Origin: Magnetococcales bacterium
Lineage (GTDB): Bacteria; Pseudomonadota; Magnetococcia; Magnetococcales; Magnetaquicoccaceae
Reading direction: 5' to 3'
Assembly: GCA_015231775.1 (NCBI GenBank)
Contig: JADGAY010000022.1
Location: 1-34,559, forward strand
DNA: 34,559 nucleotides
The position numbers were made by a program, and so were the translations under genes. Below are positions 1 to 10,400 of this stretch, in pieces (position 1 is the first letter of the stretch; every line of letters begins with the position of its first letter). The notes beneath the pieces are model-generated. The model was not told the origin of the DNA and ran no database searches. It saw only the letters and a list, made by a program, of their open reading frames with translations.

Positions 1-1
1 C

Positions 2-2281
2 AAGAGCGATTTTCTGGCCAACATGAGCCATGAGATCCGCACGCCGATGAACGCCATCATCGGCATGTCGCACCTGGTCTTGAAAACCGATCTGACCACC
101 CGGCAGCGCGATCAGATTCAAAAGATCTGGCAGTCCGGACAGCATCTGTTGGGGATCATCAACGATATTCTGGATTTCTCCAAGATCGAGGCCGGCAAGC
201 TCGCCATCGAGCAGACCCCCTTCGAGCTGACCAGGGTGCTCGATAACGTCACCAATCTGATCAGCGACAAGAGCAGCTCCAAGGGTTTGGAGTTGATTTT
301 CGACGTGGCCAAGGATGTCCCGGATGCCCTGATCGGCGATCCGCTGCGTCTGGGACAGATTCTGATCAACTACTGCAACAACGCGGTCAAATTCACCGAA
401 CAAGGCGAAATCACCATCGTGGTGCGCAAGCTGGAGGAGCGTCCCAGGGATGTTCTGATCCGCTTCGGGGTGCGCGACACCGGCATCGGTCTCACCCAGG
501 AGCAGATGGGACGGCTGTTTCAGAGTTTCAGTCAGGCGGATGCCTCGACCACGCGCAAATTCGGCGGCACCGGTCTGGGACTGGCCATCTCCCGGAATCT
601 GGCCGCGCTGATGGGGGGTGAAGTGGGCGTGGAGTCCCAGGTGGGGGTTGGATCGACCTTCTGGTTCACGGCCCGCCTCGGCAAGGGACAAAAAACCGAA
701 GGTCTGTTGGTCCCGCGTCCGGATCTGCGCGGACGACGGGTGCTGGTGGTGGATGACAACGACAACGCCCGGGTGGTGTTGATGGAGATGTTGGGCGGCA
801 TGGGCTTCGAGGTCGAGGGGGTGGAGGGCGGCTATCAGGCGATCGACGCCACACGGGTCGCGGATGGGCGCGGCACGCCGTTCGAGATCGTGTTCCTGGA
901 TTGGCGCATGCCGGTTCTAAACGGAGCCGAAACGGCGGAACGCCTCCAGGAGTTGCCCTTGCGGCGCATGCCGCGCCTCTCCCTGGTCACCGCCTACGGA
1001 CGCGAAGAGGTGTTGAAGGATGCCGAGGATGCCGGCATCGGCGAGGTGTTGATCAAGCCGGTCAACGCCTCGATGCTGTTCGATTGCGTGATGCGACTGC
1101 TGGGCGCGGATCAAAGCGCCTCCGAGGGAGCGGATCTCCAGGCCGGCGCGGCATCCGAGGCGTCCATGGATTTGGCCGCGATCGCCGGAGCGCGGATTCT
1201 GGTGGTGGAGGACAACGATCTCAACCAGGAGGTGGCCAAGGGCATTCTGGAGGATGCCGGTTTTGTCGTGGAACTGGCGGAGAATGGCCGGATCGCGGTG
1301 GAGATGGTGCAAAAACACCCCTACGATATCGTGCTGATGGACATGCAGATGCCGGTGATGGATGGGGTGACCGCGACCATCGAAATCCGCAAACTTCCGG
1401 ATTTCGCCCGTCTGCCGATCCTGGCCATGACCGCCAACGCCATGCAACAGGATCGGGAACGGTGCATGGCCGCGGGCATGAACGATCACGTCGCCAAGCC
1501 GATCGACCCGGATGCCTTGTGGCGCGCGCTGCGCACGTGGATCCCGCCACGGCAGCAGGTCGTGGCGCCGGAGCCACCCCCCCAACCGACCCTCGCCCCG
1601 GTCACGACCGTAGCGGCCACCCCCCCTGCCCCACCGACCCTGCCTCCCGCCCCAACCGTCCCGGAGGACGGCATTCCGCGGGAGATCCCCGGACTGGATG
1701 TGAACCTTGGACTCAAGCGGGTGGTGGGCAAGAAGCCGCTCTATCTCTCCATGTTGCGCAAATACCTGGCCGGACAGGCCGAGGTGCTCGCCCGGATTCG
1801 CGCCGCGCTGGATGCCGACGACTGGACCACCGCCGAACGGGAGGCGCACACCCTCAAGGGCTCCTCGGGGAATATCGGCGCGACCGGCTTGCAGGAGCAG
1901 TCCGCCGGGGTCGAAGCGGCCATTCGCACCCATGCGGAGCGGGAGGCCATCGAAGCGCTCCTCGTCGCGATCGAACCACCCTTGAAGGCGTTGCTCTCGG
2001 GTCTGAAAAAGGCCCTTCCCGACGAGCCGTCCGTCTCTTCCCCGCTGGTCGTCGAACCGGTCGATCGGGCGCGATTGGCGAGCGCGGCCAGGAAGCTGGC
2101 CGGGGTGCTGGCCGACTTCGGCAGCGAGGCCGAGGAGATCTGGACCGGAGATTCGGTGTTGTTCAAGTCCGCCTGCGGCGCCAACTGGAGTCGCATCGAC
2201 ACGGCCTTGCGAGCCTACGAATTCGAGGATGCCCTGGCCGCGCTCAAGGAGTCTCTCGCCACCTTCGGTGTGGAGGTCTAG
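2..2281 (+). CDS. Hybrid sensor histidine kinase / response regulator (HisKA-HATPase-REC-REC-Hpt), 5' end truncated by the window edge
   Basis: Frame is open from base 2 ([17 protein letters not shown] HisKA H-box). HATPase motifs ([12 protein letters not shown]), two receiver domains (RVLVVDDND...FLDWRMP and ILVVEDND...LMDMQMP...KPI), a Pro-rich linker and an Hpt motif ([12 protein letters not shown]). Confidence 0.95.
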   Translation, partial: KSDFLANMSHEIRTPMNAIIGMSHLVLKTDLTTRQRDQIQKIWQSGQHLLGIINDILDFSKIEAGKLAIEQTPFELTRVLDNVTNLISDKSSSKGLELIFDVAKDVPDALIGDPLRLGQILINYCNNAVKFTEQGEITIVVRKLEERPRDVLIRFGVRDTGIGLTQEQMGRLFQSFSQADASTTRKFGGTGLGLAISRNLAALMGGEVGVESQVGVGSTFWFTARLGKGQKTEGLLVPRPDLRGRRVLVVDDNDNARVVLMEMLGGMGFEVEGVEGGYQAIDATRVADGRGTPFEIVFLDWRMPVLNGAETAERLQELPLRRMPRLSLVTAYGREEVLKDAEDAGIGEVLIKPVNASMLFDCVMRLLGADQSASEGADLQAGAASEASMDLAAIAGARILVVEDNDLNQEVAKGILEDAGFVVELAENGRIAVEMVQKHPYDIVLMDMQMPVMDGVTATIEIRKLPDFARLPILAMTANAMQQDRERCMAAGMNDHVAKPIDPDALWRALRTWIPPRQQVVAPEPPPQPTLAPVTTVAATPPAPPTLPPAPTVPEDGIPREIPGLDVNLGLKRVVGKKPLYLSMLRKYLAGQAEVLARIRAALDADDWTTAEREAHTLKGSSGNIGATGLQEQSAGVEAAIRTHAEREAIEALLVAIEPPLKALLSGLKKALPDEPSVSSPLVVEPVDRARLASAARKLAGVLADFGSEAEEIWTGDSVLFKSACGANWSRIDTALRAYEFEDALAALKESLATFGVEV

Positions 2282-2284
2282 GCC

Positions 2285-4165
2285 ATGCGCACCCTCACCC
2301 AATGGTTGCTCAACCACGGACGAATCGCCCTCCTGATAATCCTTCTGATCGCCGTGGGGGGTGGCATGGGGGCTGGCGATCTGTTTCGTTCGATGATGGA
2401 GCGGGACTTCCGACATCTGCTCGAGGGCAAGGCGCAGCGCGAGGCGATTGGTTTGGAACTTGAAACCATGCGCGGTCAGGCCATGGGCGTGACCTCCCTG
2501 TTGGGGCTCAACGAACCGATTCTCAAGGAGTTGGTGACCGGCAAACGCCCGCAAAACGATCCGGAGGGGCTGGCGCGCATGAAGGTGGCGCGGCAGATGC
2601 TCGGAGCCGACGGCGTGTACGTGATGAACAACGAGGGCAAGATCGTGGTCCACGAAAGCGATCACGAATCGAGCGTGGGCAAGAACATCAAGTTCCGCCC
2701 CTATTGGCAGCAAGCCATCGCCGGCAAGGAGAACGTCTATGCCGCGGTGGGTTCCAAAACCATGGAGCGCGGTCTCTACGTCGCGGATGCCATTTATAAC
2801 GGCACAACCCAGCAAGGATCGATCATCGGCGTGGTGGTGATCAAGCTGTTGGGGGATTATCTGGATCAAAAGATAGCCGTGCCGGGCACGCGGGGGTTGT
2901 TGCTCTCGCCGCAAGGGGTGGTGTTCGCCACCACCGAGAAGGATTGGCTCTTCCGGCTCAACGGCGATCCCACCCCAAGAGTTCTCGAGGAGATCGCCAA
3001 ACTCAACCAGTTCGGCAAGAGCTACGAAAAGGGCAATGTCCCCCACTCTCTGCCGTTCGATCTCTATCGGGAGGAAGTGGTCATCGCCTTGAGGCGTCAT
3101 GCCCGCGCGATGGCCCCGGTGCATTGGAACGATCCCGCCGGTGATTGGTCGTTGGTGCTGCTCGGCGATCTGGAGAGCGCCACGCCGTTGGAAGAGATGC
3201 TGCTGGTGATGATCCTGGTCGGCATGGGGGTGTTTTCCCTGCTGTTCATGGGATTGCGCGCCATGCGCGAGTCACGCGCCAAGCAGGAGGCGATGGCCAA
3301 GACCCACGAAGCCGCGGAAAAACTGGTGGTCGAGGCGCGTACCAAGAGCCGCCATGCCGAATTCGCCGTCACCTTGCAGCAGGCGCGGGATCTGGAGGGC
3401 CTGAGCCGCAGTTGGTTTGGCCAACTGAGTCAATTCTTTCCCGTGCATCAGGCCACCCTGTATGTCCTGGAGGGGGAAGGCGCGGAAGCTGTGTTGAGTC
3501 GGGTGGGTCAGTTTGGCGACGATCACGCCCCCGAGTCGATTCGTGCTGGCGAGGGGTGGTTGGGGCAGTGTGCCATCGATCATCAACCGATGGTCTTCAA
3601 TCTCCCCGAAGAGGGGTTCTGGCGGATCCACGCCGGGCTTGGTTCGGTGTTGCCGCGTTCGTTGTTGATTCTGCCGGTGCTGCGCGGCGAACGACCTTTG
3701 GGTGTGTTGGAACTCTCCTCCCTAAATGCCGCGTTCGGGGCCCATCTGCGTGAGATCCTGGAGATGACCCAGCAGTTGGCGGTCAATCTGGAGATCCTGT
3801 TGATCGCCCGGCGCACCGAAGAGACCCTGACGGGCGCACGGCGTTCCAAATCCTGGCTGTTGGAGCTTTTGGACAGCATTCCCGACGCGGTGGTGGTGAT
3901 CGACGACCAGGAGCGGGTGATGATGGCCAATCGACCGGCCCACCTCCATTTAGGGACGACTCAACCGGATGGCACGCCCGTCTTGTTGACGGATCTCATT
4001 CCGGAGGGGTGGGTGGGGGAGATGCACGGCCCCCAACCGGTGAAATTGCGTTCCGGCGAGGTGGTTCTGGCGCAGATCGAGCCTTTTTTTGTTCCCGAGC
4101 ATCCCGATTGGGGGCGGTGCATGGGGATGCTGGTCCGCGGCCTTTGGGATAACGACAACAAATGA
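2285..4165 (+). CDS. Membrane sensor protein with periplasmic Cache-like region, TM, GAF-like and C-terminal PAS-like region; no kinase/GGDEF/EAL output seen
   Basis: 626 aa ORF starting 3 nt after the kinase stop. N-terminal TM, Cache-like 'ADGVYVMNNEGKIVVHESDHESSVGKNIKFRPYWQQAIAGKENVYAAVG', second TM near residue 310, coiled linker, GAF-like then PAS-like 'LLDSIPDAVVVIDDQERVMMANRPAHLHLG'. Confidence 0.8.
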   Translation: MRTLTQWLLNHGRIALLIILLIAVGGGMGAGDLFRSMMERDFRHLLEGKAQREAIGLELETMRGQAMGVTSLLGLNEPILKELVTGKRPQNDPEGLARMKVARQMLGADGVYVMNNEGKIVVHESDHESSVGKNIKFRPYWQQAIAGKENVYAAVGSKTMERGLYVADAIYNGTTQQGSIIGVVVIKLLGDYLDQKIAVPGTRGLLLSPQGVVFATTEKDWLFRLNGDPTPRVLEEIAKLNQFGKSYEKGNVPHSLPFDLYREEVVIALRRHARAMAPVHWNDPAGDWSLVLLGDLESATPLEEMLLVMILVGMGVFSLLFMGLRAMRESRAKQEAMAKTHEAAEKLVVEARTKSRHAEFAVTLQQARDLEGLSRSWFGQLSQFFPVHQATLYVLEGEGAEAVLSRVGQFGDDHAPESIRAGEGWLGQCAIDHQPMVFNLPEEGFWRIHAGLGSVLPRSLLILPVLRGERPLGVLELSSLNAAFGAHLREILEMTQQLAVNLEILLIARRTEETLTGARRSKSWLLELLDSIPDAVVVIDDQERVMMANRPAHLHLGTTQPDGTPVLLTDLIPEGWVGEMHGPQPVKLRSGEVVLAQIEPFFVPEHPDWGRCMGMLVRGLWDNDNK

Positions 4166-5427
4166 AACGATTTCCAATAACATGGTGCGCGTTGTCGCTG
4201 CTGATCGGATCGATGGGATCCGGTTGGGCGGGTGAGATGGCACCGGTTGGGGCCTCGGTCGGCGAGTTGTTGGAGCTGGCCCGACGCATGAATCCGGAGT
4301 TGGCCGCCGCAGCCCTGGATCGGGATGCCGCCAAGGCACGGGTCGAGGGCTCGGACGGCTGGCCGGATCCGAAGTTGCAGATCACCTTTGACGAGATCTC
4401 CAAAAACGACGCCGGCTGGCCGAGTCGCACCGCCACCTACAAATACACCTTGATCCAGGAGATCCCCGGCTGGGGCAAACGCCAGGCAAAACGGGAGATC
4501 GCCGAGGCTGGTCAACGGGAGGCCGAGGGGCAGTTGCAAGAGCGGGTGGCCGAGGTGGTGATGCGCGTCAAGAGCGCCTATGCCGATTACCACCGGGTTC
4601 ATCTCTCCATGGATGCCACCTCCGAATGGATCCAGGTGATGCGCGCGTTGGTGGAGTTGGCGCGGGTGCGCTATGCCCAGGGGATGGGCGGACAGTCCGA
4701 GGCCACATCCGCCGAGGCGGAGCGTGGCGGGATGAGCGCGGAGCTTTTGCGCATGGAAAAGGAGCGCCATCGGATTCGCGCCCGGTTGAATGCGTTGGTG
4801 AACCGCTCGCCGGACGCTCCCCTGGTGGAACATCCCCAGTTGCGTCCCATCCCTTCGGATGAGGCGTTGCGGTTTGCCCCGCTGTTGGAACGGGCGATGG
4901 GTTCCAATCCGGGTTTGATGATGAGCCAGGCCCGTCTGGAGGGTGCCGAGGGGGAGGAGCGTCTGACCGGCAAGAGCTGGATTCCGGATCTGGAGTTGGG
5001 TTTCGGATTGGTGGACCGCAAGGACGAGGGGATGAAGGACGGATTCGAGGCCATGGTGAACCTCAATCTGCCGGTGGTGACCGGTTGGCGCCGCGCCGGT
5101 GAGCGGGAGGCCGAGGCGAAAAGGGGGGCGGCGCGGGCGCGTTGGAATGCCGCACGGTTGCAGCTCGAGTCCGCCTTGCGCGAGGCGCTGTTGAGTCTCG
5201 AAGAGGCCAGACTGGTCGAAAAGAGCGCCGACGAGGTGTTGTTGCCCCAGGCGCGTGTGGCGGTACGCTCCTCCTTGAAGGGGTATGAGACCGGCATCAA
5301 CGAGGCGAGCATGGTGTTGGATGCGGTGCAGCGGTTGAAAAAATTCCAGATCGAGCGGCTCAAGGCGCAATTCGATCAGCAGGTCCGTTTGGCCGAGATC
5401 GAACGGCTGGTGGGAGGAGAATTATAA
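4162..5427 (+). CDS. TolC-family outer membrane efflux protein (CusC/CzcC-like)
   Basis: ATGA overlap with the upstream ORF. Signal peptide and TolC-like coiled-coil repeats (LARRMNPELAAAALDRDAAKARVEG... YKYTLIQEIPGWGKR...). Followed directly by a membrane fusion protein. Confidence 0.88.
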   Translation: MKRFPITWCALSLLIGSMGSGWAGEMAPVGASVGELLELARRMNPELAAAALDRDAAKARVEGSDGWPDPKLQITFDEISKNDAGWPSRTATYKYTLIQEIPGWGKRQAKREIAEAGQREAEGQLQERVAEVVMRVKSAYADYHRVHLSMDATSEWIQVMRALVELARVRYAQGMGGQSEATSAEAERGGMSAELLRMEKERHRIRARLNALVNRSPDAPLVEHPQLRPIPSDEALRFAPLLERAMGSNPGLMMSQARLEGAEGEERLTGKSWIPDLELGFGLVDRKDEGMKDGFEAMVNLNLPVVTGWRRAGEREAEAKRGAARARWNAARLQLESALREALLSLEEARLVEKSADEVLLPQARVAVRSSLKGYETGINEASMVLDAVQRLKKFQIERLKAQFDQQVRLAEIERLVGGEL

Positions 5428-5430
5428 TTC

Positions 5431-6663
5431 ATGGCCAGATCTGGACGTGCGCGGTGCTTGGGGATGGCCTGGTGGCTGGTTCTGGTCGCCTTGCTGGCCC
5501 CGATCTGTCTGGTTGAAGCCGGGGAGACGGAGCGCAAAATCCTCTATTATCGCAATCCAATGGGGCAGCCGGACATCTCGCCCACCCCGAAAAAAGATTC
5601 GATGGGCATGGATTACATCCCGGTCTACGAGGATGAGATGGCCGGGGATGCCGGATCGGGGGCGGTGCGCATCAATCTGGACAAGGTGCAGAAGCTCGGG
5701 GTCAAGACCGAGATTGCCATGAAGCGTTCGTTGAGCCGGGAGATTCGCGCCGTGGGCGCGGTGAGCCTGGACGAGCGGCGTTTGCGGGTGGTCTCCTTGA
5801 AATACGAGGGGTGGATCGAAAAGCTCCATGCCGATGTCTCCGGCCAGAAGGTCAAGCGCGGTCAACCGCTCATGGAGGTCTATGCGCCGGTGTTGTTGCA
5901 GGCCCAACAGGAGTATCTGGCGGCGTTGCGTGCCAGCGAAGCCTTGAAGCAGGCGGATGCCGAGACCCGTCGCACCGCCGACGATCTGGCCGAGGGCGCC
6001 CTGACCCGGTTGGGCAACTGGGACATGCCGGCGGGGCGGATTCGGCAACTGGTGGAGCAGCGGGTTGCCAGCCGAACCGTGACCATCCCTTCCCCGGCCT
6101 CCGGGGTGGTGTTGGAGAAAACCGCGCTCCAGGGGATGCGTTTCATGCCCGGCGAGATGTTGTACCGCATCGCCGATCTGTCGGTGGTGTGGGTGTTGGC
6201 GGACGTGTTCGAGCAGGATCTCCCGTTCGTGCGTGAGGGGCAAGAAGCGGAGGTGGTGTTGAACGCCCTGCCAGGCAAGAGTTTTACCGGCAAGATCGCC
6301 TTCATTCAACCAATGCTCTCTCCGGAGACCCGCACCGCCAAGGTACGGGTGGAGTTGGCCAATCCGGACGGTCAGTTGCGTCCGGCGTTGCAGGCCACGG
6401 TGCGGTTGCAGGCCACGTTCGGGGAGGCGACGATTTCGGTGCCGGATTCGGCGTTGTTGGACAGTGGTGCGCGTCAGGTGGTGCTTGTTGAGCGTGGCGA
6501 GGGATTGTATGAGCCGCGTGCGGTGCGTGCCGGGGTCAAGGGTGGCGGGTATGTGGAGATTCTCGAGGGGTTGTTGGAGGCGGAGAAAGTGGTGGTGCGC
6601 GCCAACTTTCTCATCGATGCCGAGGCCAATCTGAGGGCGGCGTTGGGTCATTTTTCGCACTAA
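5431..6663 (+). CDS. RND efflux periplasmic adaptor subunit (CusB/CzcB-like) with an N-terminal heavy-metal-binding segment
   Basis: YYRNPMGQPDISPTPKKDSMGMDYIPVYEDE resembles the heavy-metal-binding domain of CusB-like proteins. Followed by MFP barrel/lipoyl regions (TVTIPSPASGVVLEKTALQGMRFMPGEMLYRIADLSVVWVLADVFEQDL). Confidence 0.9.
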   Translation: MARSGRARCLGMAWWLVLVALLAPICLVEAGETERKILYYRNPMGQPDISPTPKKDSMGMDYIPVYEDEMAGDAGSGAVRINLDKVQKLGVKTEIAMKRSLSREIRAVGAVSLDERRLRVVSLKYEGWIEKLHADVSGQKVKRGQPLMEVYAPVLLQAQQEYLAALRASEALKQADAETRRTADDLAEGALTRLGNWDMPAGRIRQLVEQRVASRTVTIPSPASGVVLEKTALQGMRFMPGEMLYRIADLSVVWVLADVFEQDLPFVREGQEAEVVLNALPGKSFTGKIAFIQPMLSPETRTAKVRVELANPDGQLRPALQATVRLQATFGEATISVPDSALLDSGARQVVLVERGEGLYEPRAVRAGVKGGGYVEILEGLLEAEKVVVRANFLIDAEANLRAALGHFSH

Positions 6664-6727
6664 GGGTGGAAAAGAATGGGCGAAACGGTTATCTCCAATA
6701 AGCCACCAGAAGAAAGGAATTGACAAT

Positions 6728-6883
6728 ATGTTAAATCATGTTGAAATTGGAAATGAAAATGATTCAAACAATCAACAGACAATAATATCACGCTGGGATG
6801 TTATTGAAAAGTCTACTGCCGTTATTGCGCAAGGGCAACTTCTGCAAACAGCCAAAGAATGGTTTGGCATTTTAATTTCATGA
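6728..6883 (+). CDS. Small 51-aa ORF (MLNHVEIGNENDSNNQQTIISRWDVIEKSTAVIAQGQLLQTAKEWFGILIS), unknown
   Basis: Continuous ORF with an AAAGGA-like SD and an ATGA overlap with the next ORF. AT-rich against the surroundings. Not in the supplied ORF list (short). Confidence 0.4.
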   Translation: MLNHVEIGNENDSNNQQTIISRWDVIEKSTAVIAQGQLLQTAKEWFGILIS

Positions 6884-7212
6884 CCCTCACCGATTCCGAC
6901 TTGACCGCCATGGTCTGCGGCATTGTTGCCGAAGTGCAGCCGGAGCTGGTCATTCTGTTCGGCTCCCATGCCCGAGGTGACGCCGGGTCCAATGCCGACG
7001 TGGATCTGCTGGTCATCGAGGCCGAACCCTTTACAACGTCCCGTTCGCGTTTCCAGGAGATCGCCCGTCTGGAACGGGCCATGGGGAGCATTCCCGTCGC
7101 GACCGATATTCTGGTCTACTCTCTGGACGAGGTGCAACTTTTGAAATCCTCGCGCAACCACGTCGTTGCCCGCGCCTTACGGGAAGGGAAGGTGCTCCAT
7201 GCCCGATCTTGA
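6880..7212 (+). CDS. MNT-type minimal nucleotidyltransferase domain protein
   Basis: LFGSHARGDAGSNADVDLLVIE matches the GSxxxGxxxxxxDxDLLV nucleotidyltransferase motif. The start at 6880 (internal ATG of ORF 6859..7212) overlaps the preceding stop. Confidence 0.8.
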   Translation: MTLTDSDLTAMVCGIVAEVQPELVILFGSHARGDAGSNADVDLLVIEAEPFTTSRSRFQEIARLERAMGSIPVATDILVYSLDEVQLLKSSRNHVVARALREGKVLHARS

Positions 7213-7237
7213 AACCGTCAGGCGCATGCTGGAATAG
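7199..7237 (+). pseudogene. Truncated reading frame starting inside the MNT gene end (MPDLETVRRMLE*), possible remnant of a HEPN-type partner
   Basis: ATG at 7199 overlaps the MNT stop (7210-7212). It terminates at TAG 7235-7237 after 12 codons, where MNT partners usually encode about 110-140 aa. Confidence 0.3.
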
Positions 7238-7329
7238 GATCAAGCAAACGGATACGCGATGCTCGACAAATTTTCGTTTGTGCGGGCATCATGTCCAAAT
7301 CGCTCAAGAAAAATGTCAGCGTCACATAA

Positions 7330-7400
7330 GAACAGTCGTAGGGCGCCGCCCCACTCCCCTCCGGGGACCTTCGGCCCCCCGTCCCACGTAAACGTTATCA
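7330..7400 (-). repeat. REP-like palindromic element, copy 1 (minus orientation)
   Basis: Reverse complement reads GATAACGTTTACGTGGGACGGGGGGCCGAAGGTCCCCGGAGGGG..., sharing the AACGTTTAC core and CCGAAGGTCCCCGG hairpin with 10824-10862. Confidence 0.6.
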
Positions 7401-7423
7401 CCCTTGCCACCCCCGAGGCACGC

Positions 7424-10400
7424 ATGATCGCCGCACTCATCCGCTGGTCTGGCCGCAACCTCCTCCTGGTCCTGCTCGCCACCCTGTTCGTGACCACCGC
7501 CGGTATCGTCGCCCTCTCCCGCACCCCGCTCGACGCCATCCCCGACCTCTCGGACGTGCAGGTGATCCTTTATACCGACTACCCCGGCCAGGCCCCGCAG
7601 GTGGTCGAAGATCAGGTCACCTACCCCCTGACCACCGCCATGCTCTCGGTGCCACGCTCCAAACTGGTGCGCGGTTTTTCGTTTTTTGGCACCTCGTTTG
7701 TCTACGTCATCTTCGAAGACGGCACGGATATCTACTGGGCCCGCAGCCGGGTGCTGGAATATCTCAACTTCGCGGCACGCCGCCTGCCCGCCGGTATCAC
7801 CCCCACCCTGGGACCGGACGCCACCGGCGTGGGCTGGGTCTATCAGTACGTGGTGCTGGCCAAGGAGAAATCCCTGGCCGAACTGCGTACCCTGCAAGAT
7901 TGGTATCTGCGCTACCACCTGGCCAAGGCCGAGGGGGTCGCCGAGGTGGCCAGCGTCGGCGGCTACGTGCAACAGTACCAGGTGATCGTGGACCCGCAAC
8001 TGCTGCAAGGGTTCAAGATCCCCCTCTCGACCGTCACCCGCGCCATCGCCATGAGCAACCGCGACGTGGGCGGACGGGTGGTGGAGATGGCGGAAACCGA
8101 ATACATCGTGCGCGGCAAGGGGTATCTGCGCGGCATCGAGGATATCGAGAAGATCGTGTTGAAGGAGGAGCGGGGCACGCCGATCCGCCTGCGTGACGTG
8201 GCACGGGTGGAACTCGGACCCGACGAACGACGGGGACTGGCGGAACTCAACGGCGAGGGCGAGGCGGTGAGCGGCATCGTCATGCAACGGTTTGGACAAA
8301 ATGCTCTGGCGGTAATCCGCAACGCCAAGGCCAAAATCGCCGAAATGGCCGGCAGTCTCGGCGAGGATGTACGCATCGAGGCGGTCTACGACCGTTCGGA
8401 GTTGATTCTAAGGGCGGTGGAGACCCTCAAAACCACCCTGATCGAAGAGAGCCTGATCGTGGCGGCGGTGTGCGTGATCTTTCTGTTGCACATTCCGAGC
8501 GCGCTGGTGGCGATTCTCATGCTGCCGGTGGGGGTGCTGATCGCCGTTCTGCTCATGAACGCATTGGGCATGACCTCCAACATCATGAGCCTGGGAGGGA
8601 TCGCCATCGCCGTGGGGGCCATGGTGGATGCCGCCATCGTGATGATCGAAAATGCCCACAAACACCTGGAACGGGCCCCACCCGATACCCCGCGCGCCGA
8701 GGTGCTGATGAACGCCGCGGTCGAAGTCGGACCCGCGCTCTTCTTCAGCCTGCTGGTGATCACGGTGTCGTTTCTGCCGGTCTTCACCTTGGAGGATCAG
8801 GAGGGACGGCTGTTCAAGCCCCTCGCCTACACCAAAACCTTTGCCATGGCCGGCGCGGCGTTTCTCTCCGTGACCCTGGTGCCGGTGCTGATGCTGCTGT
8901 TCGTGCGCGGCAAAATCATGCCGGAGCGGCAAAACCCCTTGAACCGCCTGATGATCTGGCTCTACCGCCCGATCATCCGCCTGGTGCTCCGTTTCAAGCT
9001 CACCTTCATCCTCATGGCCGTGGTCACCCTGGTCGCCACCGTGGAGCCGGCCAAACGGATCGGCGCGGAGTTCATGCCGGCCTTGAACGAAGGGTCGATC
9101 CTCTACATGCCCACCACCCTGCCCGGCCTGTCGATGACCAAGGCCGAAGAGCTGATCCAGACCCAGGACAAGATCATCAAGGGGTTCCCGGAGGTCGCCA
9201 CGGTGCTCGGCAAGGCGGGACGCGCCGCCACGGCCACGGATCCGGCCCCCACCGAGATGTTCGAAACCGTGATCACCTTGAAACCGGAGTCCGAGTGGCG
9301 ACCGGGCATGACCATGGACAAGCTGATCACCGAAATGGACGAAGCGTTGCGCATGCCCGGCATCAGCAACGCCTGGACCCAACCGTTGAAGGCACGCATC
9401 GACATGCTCTCCACCGGCATCCGCACCCCGATCGGCATCAAGGTGTTCGGCAAGAGCCTGGAGGAGCTTGAACCCCTCGCCCTGCAGATCGAAGCGGTGG
9501 TGCGGGAGGTTCCGGGCACCACCAGCGCCTATGCCGAACGGGTGATGGGCGGGTATTATCTCACCATCGATCCGGATCGTGACGCCATCTCCCGTTATGG
9601 GCTGACCATCGGCGATCTGCAAGAGACCATCCTTACCGCCTTGGGCGGCGAGGCGGTCACCACCACGGTGGAGGGACGGGAGCGGTTCACGGTCAACGTG
9701 CGCTATCCGCGGGATTTCCGTTCCGATCCCGAGTCCATCGCCCAGCGGGTGTTGTTGCGGGCGGAAAACGGCGCCTATGTGCCGTTGGGACAGTTGGCCG
9801 CCGTGCGTCTGGAGAAGGGACCGGCCACCATCCGCACCGAAAACGCCTTGCCCGCGGTCTACATCTACATCGACATCCGCGATCGGGATATTGGCGGCTT
9901 TGTGGCCGATGCCCAGAAGGCGGTACGGGAGGCGGTGCAGCTCCCGTCGGGCACCTTCTTGCAGTGGAGCGGCCAGTTCGAGTACATGGAGCGGGCCAAG
10001 GAGCGGTTGCGCCTCGTGGTCCCCTTGACCATCTTCATCATTTTCATTTTGTTGTTCATCAACTTCGGCAAGATCGCCGAGACGTTGATCGTGATGCTGT
10101 CGTTGCCGTTTTCGCTGGTGGGCGGGATCTGGCTGATGGATGGGTTGGGATTCAACTGGAGTGTCGCCGTGGCGGTGGGGTTCATTGCCCTGGCCGGGGT
10201 GGCGGCGGAGACCGGGGTGGTGATGTTGATCTATCTGGAGCACGCCTGGGAGGCCATCCGCGCCGAGCGCGCCCAGGAGGGGGTGCCGGTGACCCGGGCG
10301 GATCTTCATGCCGCGATCATGGAGGGCGCGGTGGAACGGGTGCGTCCGAAGATGATGACCGTGGTGGCGATCATGGCCGGTCTGTTGCCGATCTTGTGGA

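Noticed and set aside
917-3124. 735-aa minus-strand and 520-aa plus-strand (901-2463) alternative ORFs over the hybrid kinase
   Set aside because: Both overlap the well-supported HisKA-REC-Hpt frame and show Arg/Gly/His-rich composition without domains.
7259-7423. N-terminal 55-residue extension of the cusA ORF
   Set aside because: It reads through the REP-like palindrome and lacks family similarity. The RND N-terminus begins at the ATG at 7424.
8408-10309. 633-aa minus-strand ORF opposite cusA
   Set aside because: Antisense to a strongly conserved RND permease; no domain recognisable.
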